Assembly: GCF_002236115.1 (NCBI RefSeq)
Contig: NZ_NIWT01000001.1
Span: forward strand, 806,001 to 870,000
Length of the DNA stretch: 64,000 bases
DNA from: Pseudomonas jessenii
GTDB lineage: Bacteria > Pseudomonadota > Gammaproteobacteria > Pseudomonadales > Pseudomonadaceae
Direction: 5' to 3'
Positions 29,735-40,018 of this stretch are shown here, piece after piece. Each line of letters begins with the position of its first letter. Positions within the stretch are counted from its first letter, which is position 1. Both the position numbers and the translations under genes were made by a program. The notes under the pieces are model-generated. The model searched no databases, was not told where the DNA came from, and worked only from the letters and a program-made list of their open reading frames with translations.

Positions 29735-30682
29735 ATGTTCAGGCCTCTCGTAGTGCGCCCCTTGTTGGCGCTGTGCATGGTCAGCGGTAGTCCATTGGTA
29801 CTGGCGGCCGAGGGCGGTGTCGGTCGCCCCATCACCGGGCAGCAAGTGTTTTCCAACGCCGGGATCGTGCCCCCGGAGCCGGGTTGGGTCATGTCCCTGA
29901 CCAGCATCTGGTACGACGGCGAACTCAAGGGCAGCGCTCAAGTGCCGATCGTGGGTGCCATCAGTACCGGGCTGGACATGAAGGTTTCCTACACCATGGC
30001 CAACTTCACCCATGTCTGGGACACCGGCAAGGGTCCCTGGAACTATGCATCGGCCATAGGCGTGCCAGTGCAGTACACCGACATCACCGCCAACGTGACC
30101 GGTCCCCGTGGCCGTACCCTGGGCACCTCGGACACCGGCACCCAGTTCGCCGACATGCTGGTGACCCCGATTGCGGCCGGCTACCACTTCGACGAACTCA
30201 ACCACATCTCGCTCTCGCTGCCGATCTACGTGCCGACAGGCGCCTACAACGTCGATCGCCTGGCCAACCCCGGGCAGAACAATTACACCTTCATGCCTAC
30301 CGTGGCGTTCACCCACCTGGATGGCAAGGGCGGCGAATTCACCCTGTCGAGCGGCCTGGAGTTCTACACCGAGAACGACGCCACGGATTATCGCAACGGC
30401 AACATTTTCACCCTCGATGCACTGTGGACCCACGGATTCGGCAACGGCTGGAACGCCGGCATGGTGGCAGGCTATATCCAGCAGGTCACCGATGACTCCG
30501 GATCCGGCGCAACCAGTGGCTTTCGCGGGCGCTCCGTCGGCGCTGGCCCGACAGTGGGCTGGACCGGCAAGTTCGCCGACGCCCAGGCCAATATCAGTGC
30601 TCGCTGGGTCCCGGAGTTCGATACCAAGAACCGGCCTGAAGGCAATGGTTTCAGCGTCAACATGACCCTGGCGTTTTTCTAG
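29735..30682 (+). CDS. Phenol-MetA/SphA-like outer-membrane barrel protein
   Basis: 315 residues, signal peptide ending SPLVLAAEG. Repeated amphipathic strands are visible (DMKVSYTMANFTHVWD, LNHISLSLPIYVPTGAYN, FMPTVAFTHLDGKGGEF, ANISARWVPEF) and it ends with a Phe-terminal strand (NGFSVNMTLAFF), the usual signal for outer-membrane barrel assembly. The family contains proteins proposed to take up aromatic or hydrophobic compounds. It starts 12 bases after the second DUF1254 gene and is followed after 8 bases by moxR, so it belongs to the same unit. Confidence 0.85.
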   Translation: MFRPLVVRPLLALCMVSGSPLVLAAEGGVGRPITGQQVFSNAGIVPPEPGWVMSLTSIWYDGELKGSAQVPIVGAISTGLDMKVSYTMANFTHVWDTGKGPWNYASAIGVPVQYTDITANVTGPRGRTLGTSDTGTQFADMLVTPIAAGYHFDELNHISLSLPIYVPTGAYNVDRLANPGQNNYTFMPTVAFTHLDGKGGEFTLSSGLEFYTENDATDYRNGNIFTLDALWTHGFGNGWNAGMVAGYIQQVTDDSGSGATSGFRGRSVGAGPTVGWTGKFADAQANISARWVPEFDTKNRPEGNGFSVNMTLAFF

Positions 30683-30690
30683 GAGACCCC

Positions 30691-31671
30691 ATGACCGCAC
30701 TCAACGACCTCAATGCCCTGCAAGCCAGCATCGCCGAAGCCGTGCTCGGCCAGGATCAGGTCATTCGACAAATCCTTGTGGGCCTGCTGGCCAACGGTCA
30801 TCTGCTGCTGGAAAGCCTGCCCGGCCTGGCCAAGACCCGCACGGTGAAAGCATTGGCCAAACACCTGGACGCGAAGATGAGCCGCATTCAGTTCACCCCG
30901 GATTTGCTGCCGTCGGACATCACTGGCGCCGAGGTGCTGCATCAGGTCGAGGGCAAGAACGAAATCCGCTTCCAGCCCGGCCCGCTGTTCGGCAACCTGA
31001 TTCTCGCCGACGAAATCAACCGTGCACCGGCCAAGGTCCAGGCGGCGTTGCTCGAAGCCATGGAAGAACGCCAGATCACCGTGGCCGGCAACAGCCATGC
31101 GCTGCCGGAACTGTTCATTGTGGTAGCGACTCAGAACCCGATCGAACAGGAAGGCACGTACCCGCTGCCGGAAGCGCAGATGGACCGCTTCCTGATGAAA
31201 GTGTTGCTCGATTACCCGAGCGCGGAAAACGAAAGCCAGGTGCTGCGTCTGCTGCGCGAAGAAGAACAGGCCCTCGGCGCCAGGACCGCTGCGGTGCAGG
31301 GATTCTCGTTGTCTCAGGACGTGGTGTTCGCCGCGCGCCGAGAAGTCAGTGCCGTGCACGTCTCCCCGGCCATCGACCGTTACCTGATCGACCTGATCAA
31401 CGCCACTCGCCACCCTGTCGATTACGACGCCGACCTCGGGCGCTGGATCAGCATCGGCGCCAGCCCTCGCGGCGGCATCGGTCTGGACCGCTGCGCCCGG
31501 GCGGACGCCTGGTTGCAGGGCCAGGATTTCGTTTCTCCGGACAATGTCCGCGCCGTGGTGCACCCGGTGCTGCGCCATCGTCTGCAACTGAGCTACGACG
31601 CGGTGGCCGATGGTGTGAGCGCCGATCAAGTGCTCGACCGTCTGCTCGATAAAGTGGCGATTCCTGCGTGA
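30691..31671 (+). CDS. MoxR-family AAA+ ATPase (cluster copy)
   Basis: 326 residues. Walker A is in LLESLPGLAKTRTVKAL, Walker B in [18 protein letters not shown], sensor 1 in [20 protein letters not shown], and the C-terminal lid contains GRWISIGASPRGGIGLDRCA. MoxR ATPases act with VWA proteins as chaperones that activate enzymes or insert metals; MoxR in methylotrophs supports methanol dehydrogenase. Here it sits directly upstream of DUF58, DUF4381 and two VWA proteins, the standard MoxR operon order. Its stop overlaps the GTG of the DUF58 gene. Confidence 0.93.
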   Translation: MTALNDLNALQASIAEAVLGQDQVIRQILVGLLANGHLLLESLPGLAKTRTVKALAKHLDAKMSRIQFTPDLLPSDITGAEVLHQVEGKNEIRFQPGPLFGNLILADEINRAPAKVQAALLEAMEERQITVAGNSHALPELFIVVATQNPIEQEGTYPLPEAQMDRFLMKVLLDYPSAENESQVLRLLREEEQALGARTAAVQGFSLSQDVVFAARREVSAVHVSPAIDRYLIDLINATRHPVDYDADLGRWISIGASPRGGIGLDRCARADAWLQGQDFVSPDNVRAVVHPVLRHRLQLSYDAVADGVSADQVLDRLLDKVAIPA

Positions 31672-32603
31672 ACACCGACGGCCTGGTGTATGTCTCTCTG
31701 GCCCAGTTGATGGCCCTGGAGTTCAAGGCCCGTGACCTGAGCTTTCTGGCGCGTCAGCCCCAGGGCAGCATCCTGGCCGGCAACCACGCTTCACGCTTGC
31801 GTGGCCGGGGCTTGAACTTCGATGAGCTGCGTCGATACCAGCCCGGCGATGACCTGCGCCACCTCGATTGGCGCGCATCCCTGCGCACCGGCAAACCGGT
31901 GGTACGGACATTCACCGAAGAACGCGACCGCCCGGCGCTGATCCTCGTCGACCAGCGCATGTCGATGTTCTTTGGTTCGCAACGCAGCTTCAAATCCGCG
32001 GTCGCCGCCGAGCTCGGCGCCCTGGCGGCGTGGATGGTGTTCAACGCCGGCGACCGCGTCGGTGGACTGGTCTTCAACGATCAACGCATCGACAGCATCG
32101 CCCCGCTGCGCAGCCGCAAACGGATCGAAGCGCTGTGCAGCCGCATCGCCCAGCAGAACCAGGCGCTCAATGCCGCCAACCCGGACGCCGAGGGCGAAGA
32201 CCAGCTCGACAAGGTCCTGCAGCATTGCCTGGCCGTGGCCGGTCACGATCACCTGATCTGCATCGTCAGCGACTTCGCCGGGGCCGGCGAACGCACCTTG
32301 CAACTGATGCGGCAACTGGCGGCGCACAACGATGTAATTGCCATGCAGGTGTATGACCCGCTGGCGCTTAACCTGCCGAAAAACGGCCGCGTGCTGGTCA
32401 CCCAGGGGCAATTGCAGGTGGAGCTGGCGGTGGATCGGCAACAGGTGCACCAGCCGCTTGGGGATTTTCTCAGCGGGCGGCTCAAGGATGTCGCGACTTT
32501 GCTGCGCCGCAGCCAGGTGCCACTGATGATGTTCAGCACCGCAACAGAAGCCCACGAACAACTGCGCGCCGAACTGGGCAAGCTTACCGGAGGGCGCCGA
32601 TGA
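31668..32603 (+). CDS. DUF58-domain protein (MoxR partner)
   Basis: 311 residues, started by GTG at 31668 with a 4-base overlap with moxR. The N-terminal DUF58 signature is RLRGRGLNFDELRRYQPGDD then LRHLDWRASLRTGKPVVRTF. The C-terminal half is a degenerate VWA-like fold (ALILVDQRMSMFFGS, CIVSDFAGAGER) whose metal-binding DxSxS motif is not conserved. No membrane segment is seen, which fits a cytosolic adaptor between MoxR and the membrane VWA proteins. It overlaps the DUF4381 gene by 4 bases. Confidence 0.92.
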   Translation: MNTDGLVYVSLAQLMALEFKARDLSFLARQPQGSILAGNHASRLRGRGLNFDELRRYQPGDDLRHLDWRASLRTGKPVVRTFTEERDRPALILVDQRMSMFFGSQRSFKSAVAAELGALAAWMVFNAGDRVGGLVFNDQRIDSIAPLRSRKRIEALCSRIAQQNQALNAANPDAEGEDQLDKVLQHCLAVAGHDHLICIVSDFAGAGERTLQLMRQLAAHNDVIAMQVYDPLALNLPKNGRVLVTQGQLQVELAVDRQQVHQPLGDFLSGRLKDVATLLRRSQVPLMMFSTATEAHEQLRAELGKLTGGRR

Positions 32604-33166
32604 ATCCCGCTATCCCGAGCATCGACCAGCTCAAGGAAATGGCGCTGCCGGTGCCGGTCAGTTATGCACCGCAAACCTGGGGGTGGTGGGCGTTGCTGAC
32701 GTTGTTGATCGTTACGTTGGTGGTGACCGGTGCGCGGCGCTACCGGCAATGGCGGCGCGATCGCTATCGGCGCGAGGCGTTGGTGCGGCTGGAGGAATTG
32801 CAGCAGCGCAGCAATGACCTGAGTGCGTTGCGTGAGCTTCCGGAGCTGCTCAAACGGGTCGCGATCTCTATGCCTTACGCAAAACCTGTGGGAGCGAGCT
32901 TGCTCGCGATGGCGTCCGGTCAGTCACCACCACCTTTGATTGCAAGCTCGCTCCCACAGGACTCTCCAGCGGGGTTGGGGAAAGAGGACTGGCAGGCATT
33001 TTTGCAGCGGCACAGTAAACAGCCGCTACCCGTCGACTTCAGCCAACAACTGTCGCTGCTGGCCTACGCCCCCGACGCAACATTGCGGGCCATGCCCAAT
33101 GAACAGCGCCAACAGCTGTTCAGCACCTGCAAAACCTGGGTGGAGCGCCATCATGTGGCAGCTTGA
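32600..33166 (+). CDS. DUF4381 membrane protein carrying a translated REPIN
   Basis: 188 residues. One membrane helix near the N-terminus (WWALLTLLIVTLVVTGARRY) is followed by a charged cytosolic region (WRRDRYRREALVRLEEL) and the family's C-terminal part (KEDWQAFLQRHSKQPLP, TLRAMPNEQRQQLFSTCKTW). Between ELLKRVAISMPYA and AGLGKEDW lies about 25 residues (PVGASLLAMASG..., ...LIASSLPQ) that are the translation of a REPIN at 32885-32960. The reading frame is preserved, so the insert was tolerated or selected in frame. Without it the length would suit DUF4381 proteins. Part of the moxR block; overlaps the next VWA gene by 14 bases. Confidence 0.9.
   Translation: MNPAIPSIDQLKEMALPVPVSYAPQTWGWWALLTLLIVTLVVTGARRYRQWRRDRYRREALVRLEELQQRSNDLSALRELPELLKRVAISMPYAKPVGASLLAMASGQSPPPLIASSLPQDSPAGLGKEDWQAFLQRHSKQPLPVDFSQQLSLLAYAPDATLRAMPNEQRQQLFSTCKTWVERHHVAA
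32885..32960. repeat. REPIN inside the DUF4381 coding sequence
   Basis: Left arm CCTGTGGGAGCGAGCTTGCT (continuing CGCGAT); right arm TTGCAAGCTCGCTCCCACAGG ends at 32960. The spacer is about 30 bases. It is wholly within an open coding frame, unlike the intergenic copies. Confidence 0.92.
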
Positions 33167-34145
33167 TTACCCTTGGCTGCTGATCCTGCTGCCGCTGCCG
33201 TGGTTCGGCTATCGCTACCTGTCCGACTACCGCGAAGCGCGCAGCGCCGTGCGTGTACCGTTTTTCGGGGCGATGAGCCGCGCCGTCGGCCAGGCACCGA
33301 GCCAGGCCGGCACCCGCAGCAACGGCTGGCAATTGCTCCTGAATCTGCTGGTCTGGACGCTGTTGCTGGTGGCGGCAAGTCGGCCGGTGTTGGTGGAAAA
33401 ACCCATCGAGCGCCAGCAGCCGGTGCGGGACCTGATGCTGGCCATCGACATTTCCCAGTCGATGGAAACCACCGATTTCACCGACGCCAACGGCCAGAAA
33501 ATCAATCGCCTGGCCGCAGTCAAGGAAGTGGTACACGGGTTCATCGACAAACGTAAAGACGATCGAATCGGACTGATCGTGTTCGGCACAGGTGCCTATC
33601 CGCAGGCACCGCTGACCCTCGACCACGCCAGCCTGTCGCTACTTCTGGACGACACCGGCATCGGCATGGCCGGCCCCAACACCGCCATCGGCGACGCCAT
33701 CGGCCTGAGCCTGAAACTGCTGACTCAGGCCCAAGAGCAGGAAAAAGTGCTGATCCTGCTCACTGACGGCAATGACACCAGCAGCGCCATCACCCCGGAT
33801 CACGCGGCCGCCATAGCCGCGGCCAAAGGCGTGGTGATTCACACCATCGGCATCGGCGACCCGACTGCCGAGGGCGAAGCCAGGGTCAACCTGCAAGGCT
33901 TGCAGGACATTGCCCAAGCCACGGGCGGGCGTTTCTTCCGCGCCGAAGACCGCAACGCCCTGGATCAGGTCTACAGCACTCTGGACAAACTCACCCCGCA
34001 TCAGGTGAAAACCCTCAGCCACCAGCCCAAACGCGATCTGTTCTGGTGGCCACTGGGCGCTGCCATTGCCCTGCTGGCGCTTTATCACCTGGGCGCCCTG
34101 CTGCTTCCACGGCTGATGCTCGCCCGTCAACGGCAGGAAGCCTGA
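33153..34145 (+). CDS. VWA-domain membrane protein (BatA-like)
   Basis: 330 residues. An N-terminal membrane segment (YPWLLILLPLPWFGYRYL) and a second one (WQLLLNLLVWTLLLVAASRPV) precede a VWA domain with an intact metal site: LAIDISQSMETTD (DxSxS), the Thr of GPNTAIGDAIG, and LLTDGNDTSS. A C-terminal membrane helix follows (FWWPLGAAIALLALYHLGAL). The ATG at 33153 overlaps the DUF4381 end by 14 bases and has GGAG about 8 bases upstream. Bat-type proteins are thought to form an inner-membrane complex with their VWA domain facing the periplasm or cytoplasm; the partner substrate is unknown. Confidence 0.92.
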   Translation: MWQLDYPWLLILLPLPWFGYRYLSDYREARSAVRVPFFGAMSRAVGQAPSQAGTRSNGWQLLLNLLVWTLLLVAASRPVLVEKPIERQQPVRDLMLAIDISQSMETTDFTDANGQKINRLAAVKEVVHGFIDKRKDDRIGLIVFGTGAYPQAPLTLDHASLSLLLDDTGIGMAGPNTAIGDAIGLSLKLLTQAQEQEKVLILLTDGNDTSSAITPDHAAAIAAAKGVVIHTIGIGDPTAEGEARVNLQGLQDIAQATGGRFFRAEDRNALDQVYSTLDKLTPHQVKTLSHQPKRDLFWWPLGAAIALLALYHLGALLLPRLMLARQRQEA

Positions 34146-34146
34146 C

Positions 34147-35727
34147 ATGGACATCAACCTCAGCGACTTCCATTTCCTGCGCCCACTGTGGCTGTTGCTC
34201 GCGGTGTTCGGCGCATTGCTGCCATTGCTGTGGCGGCGCAACCAGGACCTGCAACGGCGCTTGCGCAGCAACATTGCCGCGCACCTGCTGCCGCATCTGC
34301 TGATCACCCCGCAGGACCGGCAACGTCTGCGTCCCGTGCATCTGGTGTGTGCGCTGCTGGTACTGGGCGCCATCGCCGCCGCCGGACCGACCTGGGAGCA
34401 GGATCGGCCGGACTTTCTGGAAAACCGTGCGCCGCTGATCATTGCCATCGACCTGTCGCCCTCCATGGACGCCAGCGACGTTCCCCCCAGTCGCCTGGAA
34501 GCGGTCAAGCACAAGCTCCACGACTTGATCCAGCGCCGCGCCGGTTCGCGCAATGCCTTGATTGCCTACGCCGGCAGCGCGCATCTGGTGTTGCCCGCCA
34601 CCGACGACCCGGCGCTGCTCGATACGTTCATTCAGGCCCTGAGCGCCGACCTGATCAGCAAACCGGGGAAAAATGTCAGCGCGGTCATCGATCAGGCCAA
34701 GCGCCTGCTCGCCGCCGAGAAAACGCCCGGCACCCTGCTGCTGATCACCGATGGCGCCGACATCTCGGCACTGGCCGGGCTGGACAAGCAACTGGCAGAC
34801 AGTGCGCTGCAAGTGCTGATATTGGCGGCCGGCAGCAGCGACGGCGGGATCATCCGCGATGCCAGCGGCCAGCCACGCACCGACAGCGACGGTCGCCCGC
34901 AACTCGGCAGCTTCGATCAGGACGCCCTCAAGCAGCTTGCCTCAACGCTGGACGCCCCGCTGGGCAGCCTGACCCTCAACGATGACGATCTGGACTGGAT
35001 CGAACTGCACGCCGAGCAGCACTTCCAGGCAGCCAGTGACGAGCAGCGCGAATTGCACTGGAAAGACGCCGGTTACTGGCTGTGCTGGCCGCTGTTGTTG
35101 CTCGCCTTCTTCAGCGTACGCAAGGGCTGGAGCCTGAACTGGATGGCTGCACTACTGCTGACGGTGGGTTTGGGCCTGCAACCGGCGCCGGCACAGGCCA
35201 ACGCGCTGACCGATGCCTTTTTCACCCGCGACCAGCAAGGTCGCTGGGCCTTCGAACATGAGCACTACCCTCAGGCGGCGGCACTGTTTGTCGATCCGTA
35301 CTGGAAAGGCGTGGCCGCCTACAACGCCGCCGATTTCGACCTGGCACTGGCCAGCTTCGCTCGGCTCGATACACCGCAGGCGTATTTCTACCTGGGCAAC
35401 ATCTACGTGCGCCGCTTCAAGTTCGATCAGGCCATCGCGTCCTATACCCAGTCGCTGAAGTTGCAACCGCAGTTTCCGGAAGCCACGGCCAACCTGGCCC
35501 TGGCCATTGCCTTGCAGAAAGACACCGAAAGCGCCGAGAAAAACACGCCAGAGGTCAAACCCGACGAAATCAAGATGGACAAGGCGCCGGGTAAAGGCCA
35601 AAGCAAAAAGGTGGAAACCCAGCAAGCGGCCTCGGATGAGCAATGGTTGCAGAATCTCACCACATCGCCGGCGAAATTCCTCAAGCAGAAATTCAGCTTG
35701 CAGGATCAGGCGGGGGTCAAGCCATGA
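34147..35727 (+). CDS. VWA-TPR membrane protein (BatB-BatC fusion type)
   Basis: 526 residues. Membrane helices near the N-terminus (FLRPLWLLLAVFGALLPLLW, LVCALLVLGAIAAAGP) flank a VWA domain with intact MIDAS (IAIDLSPSMDASD, LLITDGADISAL). Two more helices follow near 320-345, then a TPR region (AAYNAADFDLALASFARLD, AYFYLGNIYVRRFKFDQAI) and a Lys/Glu-rich tail. The layout corresponds to BatB and BatC joined in one protein. It starts 1 base after the previous stop and its TGA overlaps the batD ATG, so translation is coupled along the block. Confidence 0.92.
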   Translation: MDINLSDFHFLRPLWLLLAVFGALLPLLWRRNQDLQRRLRSNIAAHLLPHLLITPQDRQRLRPVHLVCALLVLGAIAAAGPTWEQDRPDFLENRAPLIIAIDLSPSMDASDVPPSRLEAVKHKLHDLIQRRAGSRNALIAYAGSAHLVLPATDDPALLDTFIQALSADLISKPGKNVSAVIDQAKRLLAAEKTPGTLLLITDGADISALAGLDKQLADSALQVLILAAGSSDGGIIRDASGQPRTDSDGRPQLGSFDQDALKQLASTLDAPLGSLTLNDDDLDWIELHAEQHFQAASDEQRELHWKDAGYWLCWPLLLLAFFSVRKGWSLNWMAALLLTVGLGLQPAPAQANALTDAFFTRDQQGRWAFEHEHYPQAAALFVDPYWKGVAAYNAADFDLALASFARLDTPQAYFYLGNIYVRRFKFDQAIASYTQSLKLQPQFPEATANLALAIALQKDTESAEKNTPEVKPDEIKMDKAPGKGQSKKVETQQAASDEQWLQNLTTSPAKFLKQKFSLQDQAGVKP

Positions 35728-37151
35728 CCTACCTTCAGGACCGAGTCGCTGCCATCGCGGGCAAGCCCGCTCCCACATTTGATCCAAGCACCCCACAAAT
35801 CCACTGTAGGAGCGAGCCTGCTCGCGATGGCGCCAGATCAATCACCACAACACTCTGCGCCCTGCTCATTAGCCTGATCAGCCTCAACACATTCGCCGCC
35901 GACCCTCAGTTGAAAGTCCAGGCCACCCTGCAACCCGCCGACCCCGTCATGGTCGGCAGCCTGGTCAAGTTGCAACTCGATGTCTTCACCGACTCCTGGT
36001 TCACCAGCGCCCCCACCCTGCCCGACCTGAAGCTGCCCGGCGCATTGGTGATGCCACCGGACGGCCATGCCCAGCACATCAACCAGACCTTCGACGGCCA
36101 GTCCTTCAGCGGAATGCGCTACAGCTACCTGATCACCCCGAACCTGGCCCAAGGCTACGACATTCCGGCGCTGACGGTACAAGCCACACCGGGTCAGGCC
36201 AGCCACGAACTCAGCGCCCAAAGCCAGCCTTTGCATTTCAATGCCGCGCAACCACCGGGGTTCCAACCCGGTGAGGCGGTGCTGGTGGCTCAAGGGCTGC
36301 GGTTTACCCAGAAGACCGTCAATTCGGCCACGCCGCTGAAGGTCGGCGACAGCATCACCCGGGAACTGACCTTGCAGGCCGACGGTGCCCTGGCCATGTC
36401 ACTGCCGACACCGACGCAGGATGACATCAAGGGCCTGAGCCGCTACCCGAAAGCACCGCAGATCCGCAATCTGGATGACGGTCGCGGCAACTTCAATGGC
36501 GGCCAGCGCATCGACAGCGTGACTTATCGAATCGACACCGAAGGCCATTACAGCCTGCCTTCCGTCGAAATCAAATGGTGGGATGCCAGCAGCCAGCAAA
36601 CCCGCACGGCCACGGTGCCTGCCGTGACCTTCGACGCGGTGGCCAACAGCGCCTACAAGCCGGTGTTTTCCATCACCGAAGATCTGAAAAAACTCGGCCA
36701 GCAGAATCGCCTGCACCTTTCCGGGCACTGGTTCGGACTATTGACACTGGTGTTGGCGGTAATGGCACTCGGCTGGTTCAGTCGCCCGCTCGTACACCGC
36801 ACGCACCTCAAGTGGCAAGCCCGACGCCGCGCCCGACATGCCGCCTGGCTGGAGTCCGCCGACTACGCGTGGCGGCAGATCCCGCCGCAGATCGAAGGCA
36901 AACCGGCGCAACTCAGCGCCCTGTACCTGTGGACCCGACGCAGCCGCCGGGGCCTGAAACTGACCGGCCTCGGCCCGCGCCTGCAAACCTTCCTGCGCGC
37001 CTGTTATGGCCGCGAACCGGACAAAGACCAGGCGCTGCGCCAAATCAGGGAATCCTTGTCTACGCTGCATAGTCAGGCCGAGCGTAACAGGGAATCAGTC
37101 GCACCTGCCCTGCGCCCACTCAACCCGGTTCACGAGAAGGAATTCCCATGA
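35724..37151 (+). CDS. batD: BatD-family protein with a REPIN-encoded N-terminal extension
   Basis: 475 residues. The core is a BatD periplasmic protein with immunoglobulin-like segments (QATLQPADPVMVGSLVKLQL, VGDSITRELTLQADGA, TYRIDTEGHYSLPSVEIKWW) and a C-terminal membrane helix (WFGLLTLVLAVMALGWF). The expected signal peptide (TTTLCALLISLISLNTFA) does not start the protein: about 38 residues precede it, most being translated REPIN (AIAGKPAPTF..., CRSEPARDGA). No ATG, GTG or TTG occurs in frame between the REPIN and the signal segment, so the ATG at 35724, overlapping the upstream TGA, must be used. Export could be impaired or tolerate the extension. Confidence 0.87.
   Translation: MTYLQDRVAAIAGKPAPTFDPSTPQIHCRSEPARDGARSITTTLCALLISLISLNTFAADPQLKVQATLQPADPVMVGSLVKLQLDVFTDSWFTSAPTLPDLKLPGALVMPPDGHAQHINQTFDGQSFSGMRYSYLITPNLAQGYDIPALTVQATPGQASHELSAQSQPLHFNAAQPPGFQPGEAVLVAQGLRFTQKTVNSATPLKVGDSITRELTLQADGALAMSLPTPTQDDIKGLSRYPKAPQIRNLDDGRGNFNGGQRIDSVTYRIDTEGHYSLPSVEIKWWDASSQQTRTATVPAVTFDAVANSAYKPVFSITEDLKKLGQQNRLHLSGHWFGLLTLVLAVMALGWFSRPLVHRTHLKWQARRRARHAAWLESADYAWRQIPPQIEGKPAQLSALYLWTRRSRRGLKLTGLGPRLQTFLRACYGREPDKDQALRQIRESLSTLHSQAERNRESVAPALRPLNPVHEKEFP
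35754..35828. repeat. REPIN inside the 5' end of batD
   Basis: Left arm ATCGCGGGCAAGCCCGCTCC (continuing CACA); right arm TGTAGGAGCGAGCCTGCTCG (continuing CGAT). The two arms belong to slightly different sub-variants. It lies between the batD start codon and its signal-peptide codons. Confidence 0.92.
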
Positions 37152-38173
37152 CAAATCCGATGACGTTTCGCCACCCGGGCTTCAAGTTTTTGCTGACCCT
37201 GGCCTTGAGCCTGCCGCTGCTGGTCCAGGCAGCCGAGCCACTGCCCTCCTGGAACGACGGTCCGTCGAAAAAGCAGATCATCGAGTTCGTGCAGACGGTC
37301 ACCGATCAAAACAGCAAGGACTTCGTCAAACCCGAGGACCGCATTGCCGTGTTCGACAACGACGGCACCTTGTGGAGCGAGCAACCGATGTACTTCGAGT
37401 TGCTGTTCGCCCTGGAAGAAGTCAAACGCACCGCGCCGCAGCACCCGGAATGGAAAACCACCCAGCCGTTCCAGGCCGTGCTGGAAAACGATCACAAGGC
37501 ACTGGCCGCCACCGGCATGGAGGGCCTGCTGAAGATCTTCGGTGCGACCCACACCGGCATGACCACCGAAGCGTTCGATGACTATGCCAAGACCTGGCTG
37601 AGTCAGGCCAGGCATCCGAAAACCGGCAAGCCGTACACCGAAATGATCTTCCAGCCGATGCTGGAGATGCTCGACTACCTGCGCGGCAAAGACTTCAAGA
37701 CCTACATCGTCTCCGGTGGCGACACCGGGTTCATGAGAGCCTTCGCCGAGAAGGTCTATGGGGTACCGCCCGAGCAGGTTATCGGCACGACCTTCGTTAC
37801 CAGCTTTGAATACAAGGATGGCAAGGCGTCGATCCTGCGCACGCCGAAACTGGCCCACAACGACGATGGCCCGGGCAAACCGGAAAGCATCGACGCGGTG
37901 ATCGGTCGTCGGCCAATCCTCGCCTTCGGCAACTCCGACGGCGACCTGCAAATGCTCCAGTGGACCGCCGACGGTCCCGGCAAACGATTCATGGGCCTGG
38001 TGCATCACACCGACGCCAAACGCGAATGGGCATACGACCGGCAGTCGCAGATCGGTCGTCTGGACAAGGCCCTGGACGAAGCAAACAAGCGTGGCTGGAC
38101 GGTCGTCGACATGGCGTCCGAATGGCGTCGTATCTACCCGTTCGATGCCGCCACTTCCGAGCAAGTGCAATAA
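37148..38173 (+). CDS. Exported HAD-superfamily phosphatase
   Basis: 341 residues with a signal peptide (FKFLLTLALSLPLLVQAAE). HAD motif I is IAVFDNDGTLW with the nucleophile Asp70 and Asp72; motif II is TYIVSGGDTGF; motif IV is ILAFGNSDGDLQML. The cap domain lies between motifs I and II, as in phosphoserine-phosphatase-like members. Its ATG overlaps the batD TGA by 4 bases, tying it to the MoxR/Bat block. The substrate is unknown; periplasmic location argues against a role in serine biosynthesis. Confidence 0.9.
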   Translation: MTNPMTFRHPGFKFLLTLALSLPLLVQAAEPLPSWNDGPSKKQIIEFVQTVTDQNSKDFVKPEDRIAVFDNDGTLWSEQPMYFELLFALEEVKRTAPQHPEWKTTQPFQAVLENDHKALAATGMEGLLKIFGATHTGMTTEAFDDYAKTWLSQARHPKTGKPYTEMIFQPMLEMLDYLRGKDFKTYIVSGGDTGFMRAFAEKVYGVPPEQVIGTTFVTSFEYKDGKASILRTPKLAHNDDGPGKPESIDAVIGRRPILAFGNSDGDLQMLQWTADGPGKRFMGLVHHTDAKREWAYDRQSQIGRLDKALDEANKRGWTVVDMASEWRRIYPFDAATSEQVQ

Positions 38174-38246
38174 AAAGACGTTACGCAGGACCGCAATAAA
38201 CGTTTGTCGCAGCACGCGACGCAAGTGAGCATAAGGAGCCAGTCAG

Positions 38247-39827
<1,581 letters not shown>

Positions 39828-39840
39828 GACCGCTGGACCG

Positions 39841-39864
39841 CCGCTCGCCTTCATTGGCGAGCGG
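39841..39864 (+). terminator. Hairpin after the sulfatase gene
   Basis: A perfect 9-bp stem CCGCTCGCC / GGCGAGCGG with a 6-base loop, 13 bases past the stop. It is followed by TACTGTTTCC, only a modest T stretch, so it may attenuate rather than fully stop transcription into the next gene. Confidence 0.55.
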
Positions 39865-39897
39865 TACTGTTTCCGAGTTGGGACCGTATTGGCCCCA

Positions 39898-39971
39898 ATC
39901 GCGGGCAAGCCCGCTCCCACATGGATTTTGTCGTACCGAAGATCCAGTGTGGGAGCGGGCTTGCCCGAGAT
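39898..39971. repeat. REPIN (GGGCTTGCCCG variant)
   Basis: Inverted arms ATCGCGGGCAAGCCCGCTCC and GTGTGGGAGCGGGCTTGCCC (continuing GAGAT), between the sulfatase and the membrane/spermidine-synthase-fold gene. Confidence 0.88.
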
Positions 39972-40018
39972 GAGGCCCGTACAGTCGCAGTTTTCTTGAA
40001 TTGCAAAGGCAATCCGCA

